Source: Nitrososphaerota archaeon (GTDB lineage Archaea > Thermoproteota > Nitrososphaeria > Nitrososphaerales > Nitrosopumilaceae). Taken from it: a DNA stretch of 64,000 bases. The translations under genes were made by a program, and so were the position numbers. The DNA lies in assembly GCA_028867595.1 (NCBI GenBank), contig JAGWGB010000007.1, forward strand, positions 1 to 64,000. Reading direction: 5' to 3'. The notes below the pieces were generated by a model. It was not told the DNA's origin. It saw only the letters and a list, made by a program, of their open reading frames with translations, and did not search any database. Shown piece after piece: positions 29,066 to 39,041 of the stretch; within the stretch, counting starts at the first letter, position 1, and each line of letters starts with the position of its first letter.

Positions 29066-30220
29066 TTATTTTTGAAGATTTAATCCATTAATGCGAATTT
29101 TTGGTAAATTGATGATAAATGTTGTACCCTTGTCCATCTGAGTCTTGATTTCTATTGAACCTCCATGTTTTTCAATAATGTTTTTACAACTCACCAAGCC
29201 TAAACCTGTTCCTATCTGTCTAGTGGTAAATAACGGTTCAAATATTCTTGGTAACAAGTCTTGAGGTATACCGTGTCCGGTGTCTTCTACTTCAATTATT
29301 GTTGTTTTTTCCTCGTTTTTTGTTCTTATGTGGATATTTCCCATCCCATTCATGGCTTGAATTGCATTTAATATCAAATTTGAGAAAACTATCTCTAATT
29401 TAGACGCGTCACATAATATGTTGACATCTGTTCTAGGAAGATCTATTGCAACTTGTTGAACATTAATTTTTGATATGACTGTTTGAAAAATATCAAGTAA
29501 TGAACTATCTGAAAATTCTAGAGGTTTGGGCCATACATATTCCAAAACTTCATCTATTTGATGAGCAATTCTAACTGTAGCTCTTTCTATTCTTTCATAA
29601 TCTTTTTTTGTTCTATCATCAAGACTAGTGGTTCGCATCTTCAATAGTTCAATACTGTTTTTAATTACTGACAGCGGGTTTTTCAAATCATGCGCAATAC
29701 GTGCAGAAAGAACGCCTATATCGCTAATACGTTTTATTTTTTGTTGTTCTGTTTCCTCTCTTGCTATGTAAATTTCTGAAATGTCTCTAATCGTGGTATT
29801 ACTCCCAATCAAATTTCCAGTTCTATCATAAAGATTTGTAGCGCTGAGTAACGTTGGGAATTTCTGACCGTCTTTCTTTTTGAGCCAAATTTTTCTATCG
29901 CGAACAATTCCATTTGATTTCCATGTCTTAAATGCATCTTGCAATGTCTCTAAACTTTCTTCTGCTACATGTTCAAATATTGATGCGCCTACGGTTTCTT
30001 CTCTAGTATAGCCCAGAGTATTGATGTAGGTTTTGTTACAATCTGTTATGATTCCTTGTAAATTTATTGTACGTAAAAGATCAAGCGAATTATCATACAA
30101 GTTTCTGTATTTTTGTTCTGCTTTGTGATACTTCTCTATTATGGCATCTAGATTCTGTTCAATAAAATTCTCATAATCTCTACTATCATTCTCAATGTTG
30201 TATCTAGAATATGATTCCAT
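29066..30220 (-). CDS. PAS-domain sensor histidine kinase
   Basis: PAS region, HisKA ARIAHDLKNPLSVIKNSIE, HATPase NLILNAIQAM, DTGHGIP, GTGLGL. Confidence 0.88.
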   Translation of the reverse strand: MESYSRYNIENDSRDYENFIEQNLDAIIEKYHKAEQKYRNLYDNSLDLLRTINLQGIITDCNKTYINTLGYTREETVGASIFEHVAEESLETLQDAFKTWKSNGIVRDRKIWLKKKDGQKFPTLLSATNLYDRTGNLIGSNTTIRDISEIYIAREETEQQKIKRISDIGVLSARIAHDLKNPLSVIKNSIELLKMRTTSLDDRTKKDYERIERATVRIAHQIDEVLEYVWPKPLEFSDSSLLDIFQTVISKINVQQVAIDLPRTDVNILCDASKLEIVFSNLILNAIQAMNGMGNIHIRTKNEEKTTIIEVEDTGHGIPQDLLPRIFEPLFTTRQIGTGLGLVSCKNIIEKHGGSIEIKTQMDKGTTFIINLPKIRINGLNLQK

Positions 30221-30413
30221 ATTTCATGTCTTCACTATGTATTCATTACGATATCTTTTTTGTAAGTGGATGAAAAATTGAAATCTATTCATATTTTCAT
30301 TTTTTCTTTTTATGATAATCAATGGTAGGATTTACAGATTGAACAAGCTAGATGTGAAAAATAATGTTATTTAAAATAAGGTAACATGGCAACGAAATGA
30401 AATGAAATTTGAG

Positions 30414-31691
30414 CTATGATACAGGAATTTTCAATGTCAATGGGGACGATAATGCATTTGGATCAGTTATTCCTTGCCACACGAATATTTGTGCTGTATA
30501 GACTCCAGTAGATTTTGGTATCCATGATTGACTTAGACTTAAATTTTGATTAGGTGATAATGCTCCTGTTATCCAGGAAAGTGAAATAGCGATTCCATTA
30601 TTATCCTCAATTTGTACAAGATATGCAAACGGCTGAACTTTGTTCATTTTATTTGTTACATCGGATACAATTTGAACCTGCTGCCCTGTTGTAATTTTAT
30701 CAAGTGTTTTACCAGTGGAATCAATTATTCTTGTGTTGCTAATGGGAACTCTTTCGAGTGGAGGTAGATTTGTACCGACTGTTGTAGTTGCAAATAGTTG
30801 TTTTTGATCTGATGGAGAAAATGGTAATGGTAAAGTTCTATCTATATACTCACCCGTGATTGTATCTCCTTCAGATATGTGTAATCTATTCCCAGAAGAG
30901 GTATACTGTGTAGTGAAATCTACTGTACCTTGAAATATTCCAGATCCTTTTTCTGTTTCCGTCATGGTGAGTTTGATACCTCCTGAATCAGAACTTGACC
31001 AAACATTTGTATCAAATTTGTTGAGCGCGTCAGGATCTAAACTCATGTCTGGATCAACAATCTGTAGAACACCATATCCATTTGTGGTATAGTTTGATTG
31101 TAACCACTGAATCTCTCCTAAGTGCCAGCGAATTAATGCTGAACCTGTAACTGTCTGATCTCGTGTGTATTCAAATGATACTGAAATACCATCATTTCCA
31201 GTTGCTGGAAGCATGCCGTCAGAGGGGCCACATGTAGAACTACATGTAGACATGGTACCAGAAGGATTATTGCCATCCCCATCAATTCCTGCTGCTCCTT
31301 TCTGGGTTGGATCTCCTGTAAGATCTACATATCCTGAAAAAATCCCAGTATCTGTGCCAGTCTCTGATAATGTATATGGTATGCAATGTCCAGTGGTGCA
31401 TACGTTAATTTTATCATCTTGAGTTTCCCCTATCGTATCAATCAGATTAGGATCCGAATTAAAATCTGGGGCATATATTGTAATGTACACTCTGTCTGTC
31501 CACGAAAACACTTTTTTGTCAAATTGTATCGGTGAGTTACTTGTACTTGATGAAGTCATTATTCCTTGATTAGATGTTTGTGCATATGAAGGACTAATAA
31601 AAACAAGAAAGAGACAAATGCTACACATCAATAATGAACTCAATCCTCTAACCATTAATTTGTAGTTGTGCTTCAATCCCATTCTTCTCAA
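30414..31691 (-). CDS. Secreted surface (S-layer-like) protein
   Basis: Signal peptide, two similar beta-rich segments (VYITIYAPDFNSDPN...ETGTDTGIFSGYVDLT; GVLQIVDPDMSLDPD...ETEKGSGIFQGTVDFT). Confidence 0.6.
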   Translation of the reverse strand: MRRMGLKHNYKLMVRGLSSLLMCSICLFLVFISPSYAQTSNQGIMTSSSTSNSPIQFDKKVFSWTDRVYITIYAPDFNSDPNLIDTIGETQDDKINVCTTGHCIPYTLSETGTDTGIFSGYVDLTGDPTQKGAAGIDGDGNNPSGTMSTCSSTCGPSDGMLPATGNDGISVSFEYTRDQTVTGSALIRWHLGEIQWLQSNYTTNGYGVLQIVDPDMSLDPDALNKFDTNVWSSSDSGGIKLTMTETEKGSGIFQGTVDFTTQYTSSGNRLHISEGDTITGEYIDRTLPLPFSPSDQKQLFATTTVGTNLPPLERVPISNTRIIDSTGKTLDKITTGQQVQIVSDVTNKMNKVQPFAYLVQIEDNNGIAISLSWITGALSPNQNLSLSQSWIPKSTGVYTAQIFVWQGITDPNALSSPLTLKIPVS

Positions 31692-31775
31692 ATATGATAC
31701 ACTGTTTTGTACTTTGTCTTTTTAGATCAAATCATAAATGTATTCGTGTCTTAAAGTACGTAGCAATATGTTGTT

Positions 31776-33158
31776 TTATAGATAAGATAAATTCTCAGCA
31801 GACTCATCTTGACTTCTTTCCAGTATTGAATAAATTGGTGTTTCTAGTCTTGTCAATGTTTTTTTCTTGATAAATCCAACTGTCATAATGTCGGCTCTAA
31901 ATATGGAATGAAGCAACCAATCAAAGGCAACTTTAACTTTCTTTTCGTTTGTAGGAAGGTTTACCCAATAGAAACATCGCCATAAAAGCCACGCCTTAAG
32001 TCCGTAGACTTTTTTTCCGTTTATGAGTGCAACTCCTACACGTTTCCCGATTGTAGCCATGACGCCTTTATTTTGATATTCAAACATTTCCATTGAGTCT
32101 TCTCGACCATTTATCTCTGCAGCTATGTTTTTTGACACTGTTTTTGCTTGTCTTATTGCAATCTGAGCTGTTGTTGGATATACTGTTCCGCCATGAGGAT
32201 CAACTAAATGAGCACAATCCCCTAATGCAAATATGTTTGGATATTCTTTAAGCCTCAAATATTGGTCAACTATTAAACGACCTGATGTACCATGCTCACA
32301 TTTGAGTGACGCTACCAGTGGTTCTACCATGACGCCTCCAGCCCATACTAAAGTAGCGCATGGGATGATTGTATTATCGCTGAGTAAAACATGATCTTCT
32401 CCTGCATCGACGGCCTTTGTATTTATTATGACCTCAATTCCTGATTTTCGTACATATTCTAATGCAAATTTGCCTAGCTCTTCCCCTACTTCCGGTAAGA
32501 TTCCGTTTCTAGCCGATATTATTATAACACGTATTTTTTCTGAATCAATATTTTTGTAAAAGTTTTTCACAGTATCATGCAAAAAGTGATTTATCTCTGT
32601 AGCAATTTCTACTCCTGCAAATCCTCCTCCTACAACTACAAACCTTAGAAGCTGTTCTTGTAAAATTTTGTCTTTTTCTTGATCTGCACATTCTAAAACG
32701 CTTATTATGTGATTTCTAATTGCGATCGCATCTTCTAGAGTTTTTATTGTAAACGCAAATTCTTCAATATTCACATTTCCAAAAAAGTTATCTTTACTTC
32801 CCATTGCAAGAACTAGGTAGTCATAGTCAAACATGGTCTCCTTTTGATCAAATATTCTAATCACTGTCACCTTTTTTTCCACAAGATCAATTGAAAGAAC
32901 TTTGGCATGACAAAAAGTCGCTGTCTTACAGAATGTTCTGATTGGCGTTGAAATATCGCTTGGGTGTAGCATTCCAGATGAAATCTCTGGTAGCATCGGT
33001 GTGAAAAGGAAAAAGTTATCTTGACTTATCAGTGTCACTTCAGCATTATTGCCGAGTTGGTCTTGTATTTCTCGTAATACGTTACTGCCAGCAAATCCTC
33101 CTCCCAATATCAAAATTTTTGGTTTATGTGACTCTCTTGAGCTAAACTTGCGTATCAT
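31776..33158 (-). CDS. NAD(P)/FAD-dependent oxidoreductase, type II NADH dehydrogenase-like
   Basis: ILILGGGFAGSNVLRE, VVGGGFAGVEIATE, ALGDCAHL. Confidence 0.87.
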   Translation of the reverse strand: MIRKFSSRESHKPKILILGGGFAGSNVLREIQDQLGNNAEVTLISQDNFFLFTPMLPEISSGMLHPSDISTPIRTFCKTATFCHAKVLSIDLVEKKVTVIRIFDQKETMFDYDYLVLAMGSKDNFFGNVNIEEFAFTIKTLEDAIAIRNHIISVLECADQEKDKILQEQLLRFVVVGGGFAGVEIATEINHFLHDTVKNFYKNIDSEKIRVIIISARNGILPEVGEELGKFALEYVRKSGIEVIINTKAVDAGEDHVLLSDNTIIPCATLVWAGGVMVEPLVASLKCEHGTSGRLIVDQYLRLKEYPNIFALGDCAHLVDPHGGTVYPTTAQIAIRQAKTVSKNIAAEINGREDSMEMFEYQNKGVMATIGKRVGVALINGKKVYGLKAWLLWRCFYWVNLPTNEKKVKVAFDWLLHSIFRADIMTVGFIKKKTLTRLETPIYSILERSQDESAENLSYL

Positions 33159-33393
33159 TTTACTTTCTCTTATTATTTGATATTGAATGTGAATGGCAGA
33201 AATTGGAGTAATGCATGACTATTTTGTATGTGTCATCAAAGTCAATAAATCTGTAGCTTTATTGGTATGAACAAACTAACTAGAATCTATTATCCATAAA
33301 TGAGAGGAAAATTTAGTCAACTATTTCTCATTTAATTAACACTTCTTCACAATTATACGCGTTTTTAATAATTTTTTATTATAGGTATGATGT

Positions 33394-34200
33394 ATGATAA
33401 GATTGGTATCACTGGTAGTGTTGTTCCTACCATGCTTGATTGTGATTCCGGCATATGCTGAAGTGACATCGCTACAAACCGATAGGTCATTATATGCTAT
33501 TGATATGAATGTGTACTTTACTGGAACGGTTGATAGTGCAGATTCACAGAAATTGGTAAATTTATTGATAAAAGATCCTAATGGGAAAATCATCCTAATG
33601 ACAGGCAAATTCGCTGCAACCAATGATACCTTCAAGATAACAGTCAATACAAATGATCCAAGTCAATTCTATCTCAAGGGGACATACCAAGCTACTGCAT
33701 ATGTTGACAGCGCATCTAACGGCAAGACAATATTCTTTGATTTTTCTCCTAACGGTTCACCAGTAACCATCTTAACAACTCAAAATGGAATAAATTCCTC
33801 AAATTTTGTAGGTAATGATACTCTCCCGAAAACTTCAGAATTCAAGCAACACGAATTTGTATTACACGAAAACATGAGCATTGCAGATACTGGAAATACA
33901 TCAAAATCTATTCCGTTGATAACTAGTAATGTAAAGCAGTCGTCAAATGAATATAATCTAGAAACCATAGTTTATCCGGCCATGATTATTTGCGGCGTCG
34001 GGATAGTAGGGTTGATTGCATATCGTAAAATGAAGACATCGAAAGTAGAATCCAATCAATCCAAAAAACCCATGCCTGTAATTGATGATGTTGACAACCC
34101 AGAAAATTTTGCATTGGCAGTTCTTAAAAACAGGTTGGCTAGGGGTGAGATAACTATTGAAGAATTCAAAGCAACGAAAGATGCTTTAGACGAACCCTAG
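33394..34200 (+). CDS. Exported single-pass membrane protein with C-terminal SHOCT-like domain
   Basis: Signal peptide, TM at YPAMIICGVGIVGLIAY, tail AVLKNRLARGEITIEEFKATKDAL. Confidence 0.65.
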   Translation: MIRLVSLVVLFLPCLIVIPAYAEVTSLQTDRSLYAIDMNVYFTGTVDSADSQKLVNLLIKDPNGKIILMTGKFAATNDTFKITVNTNDPSQFYLKGTYQATAYVDSASNGKTIFFDFSPNGSPVTILTTQNGINSSNFVGNDTLPKTSEFKQHEFVLHENMSIADTGNTSKSIPLITSNVKQSSNEYNLETIVYPAMIICGVGIVGLIAYRKMKTSKVESNQSKKPMPVIDDVDNPENFALAVLKNRLARGEITIEEFKATKDALDEP

Positions 34201-34799
34201 GGTGTAAGGTTAAACGAATCTACTTTGGAAAGTTGGTCAGATATCTGAGTAGAATTTTCGTTGCCATATGATATCAAAATTCTGTCGTTATCTTTGATTA
34301 CATAGTTGCTAATATCTTGAACTTGATGATGATTTATGAAAAACTTGAGACTATATTTGTCATCGGTACAGAAATTACGCTTATCGGGAAAGGTGAAACA
34401 TTTATCGGTCAATCCTATGTGTAATGAATCAAATAGAAATCCTAGAGTTACGTTTGCTGCATGCATGTGTATTGTTTCTCCGTCACTTTTTTCAAAATCA
34501 ATATACCTACTTTTTATTTGGTATGCTGGCGATGAGTAGTCAAACTGTTGACCATATATCATAGTTAATAATCCTGCACGTATGTTTACTGAACCAAGCG
34601 GGCCTGCCCCAGGAGGCATTCCTTGTGGAACTACGTGGGTAGACAATTCGTAGAAATTGTAGCTTGAAATAGCAAGAACGGCCACTATGCCGCCTAATAC
34701 TGCCAATCCGATTGCCTTGTACTTGAACTGTTCTTTCTGGCGCTTTTCATAAAAGCTTTCACGTTCTTGTTCTCGCTCTTCTCTCTCTTTTTTGCCCAT
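34197..34799 (-). CDS. Membrane-anchored hypothetical protein
   Basis: Charged N-terminus, single TM (AIGLAVLGGIVAVLAISSYNFY). Confidence 0.6.
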   Translation of the reverse strand: MGKKEREEREQERESFYEKRQKEQFKYKAIGLAVLGGIVAVLAISSYNFYELSTHVVPQGMPPGAGPLGSVNIRAGLLTMIYGQQFDYSSPAYQIKSRYIDFEKSDGETIHMHAANVTLGFLFDSLHIGLTDKCFTFPDKRNFCTDDKYSLKFFINHHQVQDISNYVIKDNDRILISYGNENSTQISDQLSKVDSFNLTP

Positions 34800-34933
34800 T
34801 TAACGATAAAAGTCAAAATTTTACCCTAATTAACTATATCTGATGGTGTAGGAAACAGACATCTAGTTTATTGATCTTATGTTATGCGTGAATTTGGAAT
34901 AAAAAAAGTTATGAAACTTGGGGAGTTTACTGT

Positions 34934-35572
34934 TTAACTATATGCAAATGGAACATATGATATGTTTATTGCATTAATTACCTTTGCAGTACCAATTGAT
35001 AACTGACTATCCCATGCTGTTAGTATCATCCATGATGTATTCATGGGCTTGTTTGGAGTCATATGGAATGTCACATACATGAATTTCTGGTCATATTTGA
35101 CATCAGCTGTAACAGTACCCAATATGTTGTGAGGATCATGTACGATTACTCCACCCGTCTTTGAATACTGGATCCATGTATCGCTGCTTGAGATGCTTGG
35201 GTTGTAGCCGTTTATGTTGAGGAATATTGCCACTCCTTGAATTTGATATGTACCACCATATTCCCACAGTTTGGCTGTGATAGTTGCGGGCGAACCCACA
35301 TAAAGCGTCCTAGTGGGTATCTGCTGTACGTATTTTGAGATGTCGTATGCATGCCCATTGATAGTCAAACCATCGCTATAGGACAGTGGAGAACTACCAA
35401 GTGCACTACCGTAATACGTGCTACCTCCAAATGATGGCGCCCAGGATGCACCATGACCTGATAGTGCATAAACAGATGAATTGGCTCCCACAAGCGTTAG
35501 TACTAGTGCGGCAACAATAGTGCCTATAATAACTCGCTTGTGCATTGTCGATGGTTGATTTTTCGTATACAT
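34934..35572 (-). CDS. Secreted hypothetical protein
   Basis: N-terminal signal (VIIGTIVAALVLTLVGANSSVYA). Confidence 0.6.
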   Translation of the reverse strand: MYTKNQPSTMHKRVIIGTIVAALVLTLVGANSSVYALSGHGASWAPSFGGSTYYGSALGSSPLSYSDGLTINGHAYDISKYVQQIPTRTLYVGSPATITAKLWEYGGTYQIQGVAIFLNINGYNPSISSSDTWIQYSKTGGVIVHDPHNILGTVTADVKYDQKFMYVTFHMTPNKPMNTSWMILTAWDSQLSIGTAKVINAINISYVPFAYS

Positions 35573-35769
35573 AAGCGTTTTCTATAGCCTCTAGTTTATC
35601 TGGCTTTAATATGTAATCTATATTCAAATTTACTAAGTATGGAAAATTTGCTTGTATGTGATATTTGTTTGAATCTACGTTTTTCTATGTTACAAATTGA
35701 TGCGTAAAAACAGTTCATAAAATTATCCAGACTCATACTATAAATAAAATGGGGTAACGGAGAAATCTC

Positions 35770-36183
35770 ATGAAATGTATTTTCTGTGATATTGCTGCAG
35801 GAAAACAAGATGCACATGTAATCTACGAAGATAAAAATCACATAGCAATAATGGACAAATATCCTATACAAATGGGACATTCACTTGTAATTCCAAAAGA
35901 ACATAATGAAAAAATATTGGATATGCCAATAGAAAGTGTATCTTTACTATTTTCTAAAGTGCCATTAATTGCAGGTGCCATATTGAGAGCTACTGGAGCT
36001 GATGGTTTTAACATTGGGCAGAATAACGGTAAAGCCGCTAATCAGATAATACCGCATGTTCATGTACACATAATACCAAGATATGAAAACCTAAACAATC
36101 CGTGGAAAAGAAGGATGATTGCAAATGATATGGAATTGGGGAAACTTGCAAATAGGATTAAAAGTTTTATAGAATCAAGATAG
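35770..36183 (+). CDS. HIT-family protein
   Basis: CIFCDIAAGKQDAHVIYED, HVHVHIIPRY. Confidence 0.92.
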   Translation: MKCIFCDIAAGKQDAHVIYEDKNHIAIMDKYPIQMGHSLVIPKEHNEKILDMPIESVSLLFSKVPLIAGAILRATGADGFNIGQNNGKAANQIIPHVHVHIIPRYENLNNPWKRRMIANDMELGKLANRIKSFIESR

Positions 36184-36495
36184 TTCTTTTATTATTGATT
36201 CCATATCTGATTTAGTTAATCCGACATGTTTTTTTGCATCTCTTCTAGCAATTATTTTTCCCTTTTCAAAAGCAATCATTGTTGGAACTGCTTGAATATT
36301 GAATTTATCCCAGAAGGGATTTTCGTCTTCATCTACCAACGCTTCAATTTTTCTAACTTTATCCATATTGGAATTTTCAAAAGTAGGTTTGAAATTTGAA
36401 CAGTATGGACACCAGCTTGCATAAAACAAAACAAGCGTTTTTTCTTCAGCATTTAATATTTTTGAATCAAACTCTTCTGGCTTTATGTGCTCCAT
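36175..36495 (-). CDS. Thioredoxin-fold protein
   Basis: LVLFYASWCPYCSNFKP, AVPTMIAFEKGK. Confidence 0.88.
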   Translation of the reverse strand: MEHIKPEEFDSKILNAEEKTLVLFYASWCPYCSNFKPTFENSNMDKVRKIEALVDEDENPFWDKFNIQAVPTMIAFEKGKIIARRDAKKHVGLTKSDMESIIKELS

Positions 36496-36547
36496 ATTGA
36501 AATTAAAATTACAAATTATTTAGAGCTACCGAATCTTGTAATTTGGT

Positions 36548-37822
36548 TTATTGGTTTGGATTGTACCTCAAAAATGCTCCAACCTTTCCTATGCTTGATA
36601 GCATAGCACCATGTTCAGTAGCACCCGATATTACCTCTATTTTTGTTCCTGCCTGATCTGCTAGTAAAGAAAGGTAATCTACAATATCTCTTTCTGACGA
36701 CTCAAGATCCATACTCTTGCAACTTGGGCATGGTTTGCTCATAAGTTCTTGTATACGTGAAATCATTTTCGGCCTCTCTATTATCTCTGATTGTATGTTT
36801 TTACACCTCTTACATGTGATGTCTATCTTGCGCAAATTGGTATCATCTGTTATCAATATGGTGTCAACCACATTCCTTTTGAGCAAATCTACTATGTCAT
36901 TCAAACCATATGTGGCAAGTCCTTTAGTTTGGTGTATGTCATGGAATAATTTTTCGATCAGTCTTTTCTCTTCGACCATTCTAAAATCTGTAAGAACGTC
37001 TTGAGCTCTTGAAAATGCCTCTCTAACACCTTCTGCTCCTGCATATGATGTATCGAGCGTTGCTATGATCATGTTTTGAAGCCTATATTCTAAATATTCT
37101 TCTTTTATGAAATTCTCTTTAGTAGGCCCAGGCCCAGAAACAATGAGACCTTTTATTGGATAAATATCAATAAAATATTCTTTTGTTGTATGGGCAATTC
37201 TATTGTAATAATCGTTGAGTTCCATTTCTCTTAATCTTTCAAATCTTCTTGCTGATTGTCCACCTTGTCTATGTTTGCCGGCCACTCCGGATGATGTTTC
37301 AGATAACACGTCAAGTTTATCGCCATGTAAGAGTCCCCATCCTGCGTCTTTTGCATCAATTGCAAGAAAACCTATCATGTTTTCTTCTTTTAACATATCT
37401 TTTAGAATATCTACATGGAAATGATCATCACATCGATAAAGAAACGTCTGAAGTTCTTTTGGAGGCTCTATCTCGTATAATTTGATCACCTCGCTACCAA
37501 TAGGGCCTCCGCCTTCTGGTGGAAGTGCACCACAGAACATCACAAGACCATTATCTGGAGCTTTTTTGTACAATTTCAAACGTTGTATTACTCTTGATAA
37601 TGCATCAACAACATGAGTACGGGTAAGATCTGATTTTATGTTGTCTGCTGTTCCTTGCTCTTCTCTCAAACCGTTCGTGACTTCGTGTAAGGCTTTTTTC
37701 GGTGGAACATAAAGTGAAATTAGTTCTGTACCGCGTCCGCTCTTGTCCGATAATTCTTCCAGTGTTTTTCGTAATCTGTATAATTTTACAGAATCTTGTT
37801 TTTCAATTTTTGGTTTTACCAT
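36548..37822 (-). CDS. prf1: Peptide chain release factor aRF1
   Basis: Archaeal eRF1 architecture, TADNIKSDLTRTHV, GGQSARRFERLRE. Confidence 0.95.
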   Translation of the reverse strand: MVKPKIEKQDSVKLYRLRKTLEELSDKSGRGTELISLYVPPKKALHEVTNGLREEQGTADNIKSDLTRTHVVDALSRVIQRLKLYKKAPDNGLVMFCGALPPEGGGPIGSEVIKLYEIEPPKELQTFLYRCDDHFHVDILKDMLKEENMIGFLAIDAKDAGWGLLHGDKLDVLSETSSGVAGKHRQGGQSARRFERLREMELNDYYNRIAHTTKEYFIDIYPIKGLIVSGPGPTKENFIKEEYLEYRLQNMIIATLDTSYAGAEGVREAFSRAQDVLTDFRMVEEKRLIEKLFHDIHQTKGLATYGLNDIVDLLKRNVVDTILITDDTNLRKIDITCKRCKNIQSEIIERPKMISRIQELMSKPCPSCKSMDLESSERDIVDYLSLLADQAGTKIEVISGATEHGAMLSSIGKVGAFLRYNPNQ

Positions 37823-37841
37823 TGTTAGTTCCTAAATAAGA

Positions 37842-38480
37842 TTAGATGTTATCGAGTACTTGTTGGAAAACAGAAAATGACTGAGCGCCCTCGATTTTTG
37901 TTGCCTTGTTGTTATCAAGTATTATAAATGAAGGTGTGGCATCAATTCCTATCTCTTGGCCAAACTTTTGGTTATCTAATACCTTATTTTCATATTTTTT
38001 ATCGCTCACGCATTTGTCAAATTGGCTCTGATCTAGCCCCACATCTGTTGCAAACTGATCAAGAGACTTTTGATTGACCCAACCCGTCCTTTCTCCGCCC
38101 CAATTATTGTATAATTCATCATGATACTGCCAATACTTGTTTTGGTCCCCGGCACAATATGCTGCCTCTGCAGCCAAAACTGAATCAGGACCATTTAGTG
38201 GAAAATCCCGAAAAACAAAATTTATTTTTCCTGTATTGACATATTCTTGGATTATCTGATCTTTAGTATTTTCGTGAAATAAATGACAGTAAGTACATTG
38301 ATAGTCACCCCATTCTACAATTGTAATCTTTGCATTAGGATCTCCTAACATGGGGGAGCCATTTTCTATTAATGATTGAGCGGACACTGAAGCAGAGCTA
38401 TTTTGGTGTGGGTAAAACAGATATGCTGATACTGCGATAATCGCAACTATTATTGGTATTACAATATAGTATTTTTTCAT
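37842..38480 (-). CDS. Secreted DsbA-family thiol oxidoreductase
   Basis: N-terminal TM, WGDYQCTYCHLFH, FRDFPLNG. Confidence 0.88.
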   Translation of the reverse strand: MKKYYIVIPIIVAIIAVSAYLFYPHQNSSASVSAQSLIENGSPMLGDPNAKITIVEWGDYQCTYCHLFHENTKDQIIQEYVNTGKINFVFRDFPLNGPDSVLAAEAAYCAGDQNKYWQYHDELYNNWGGERTGWVNQKSLDQFATDVGLDQSQFDKCVSDKKYENKVLDNQKFGQEIGIDATPSFIILDNNKATKIEGAQSFSVFQQVLDNI

Positions 38481-38608
38481 ATTCTACCGTATTTCAGACC
38501 GATATTAGAATTTATCAGAACTTGTTCAGTTATTTGTTTTAAATGAGTTGATGCTAAGAATCGTATTTCTTTAAGGGTTTGATATGACCATCTTTTCTCA
38601 TAACCAAT

Positions 38609-38944
38609 CTACGAGTCTTGATTTGGAGTCAATATGATTGTAGGCTCAGGCTTTCTGATGCTGATATCAGCTTTACTGACCCTGCTCTTGTAAACCTTGA
38701 ATCTTTTACCACTATCTGATAATTCCCACCTTTCTACTTTCACAAGAGCAATTTCTTCTAAATCTGTAATTTTTTTATAAACTGAGCTTAACGGTATACG
38801 ATATTTCTCAGATAACTCTATTGCCGTTTTTCCTTCTTTCACGATAGAAAATAAAATTGTACGTGATTGAGCATCAGTTAGGGCTTCCAACACTTTTTGA
38901 TTTACATCATATTTTTTCAATTGTGAAAACGAAATTTTCTTCAA
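38609..38944 (-). CDS. Winged-helix transcriptional regulator (ArsR-like)
   Basis: RTILFSIVKEGKTAIELSEKYRIPLSSVYKKITDLEEIALVKVER. Confidence 0.78.
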   Translation of the reverse strand: MKKISFSQLKKYDVNQKVLEALTDAQSRTILFSIVKEGKTAIELSEKYRIPLSSVYKKITDLEEIALVKVERWELSDSGKRFKVYKSRVSKADISIRKPEPTIILTPNQDS

Positions 38945-38954
38945 GTTTTCTAAA

Positions 38955-38968
38955 TTAGGTGAGCCTAA
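38955..38968. promoter_or_regulatory. TTAGG-TGAG-CCTAA dyad between regulator and ZIP transporter
   Basis: Perfect 5-bp arms; similar to DtxR-type boxes. Confidence 0.45.
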
Positions 38969-39027
38969 CTATTTAAACCAGATGAGATATTCTAAAAACT
39001 TGGAACAAGTCTGTCGTTTAAATAAAG

Positions 39028-39041
39028 TTAGCTTGTCCTAA
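39028..39041. promoter_or_regulatory. TTAG-N6-CTAA dyad abutting ZIP start codon
   Basis: ttagcttgtcctaa. Confidence 0.35.
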
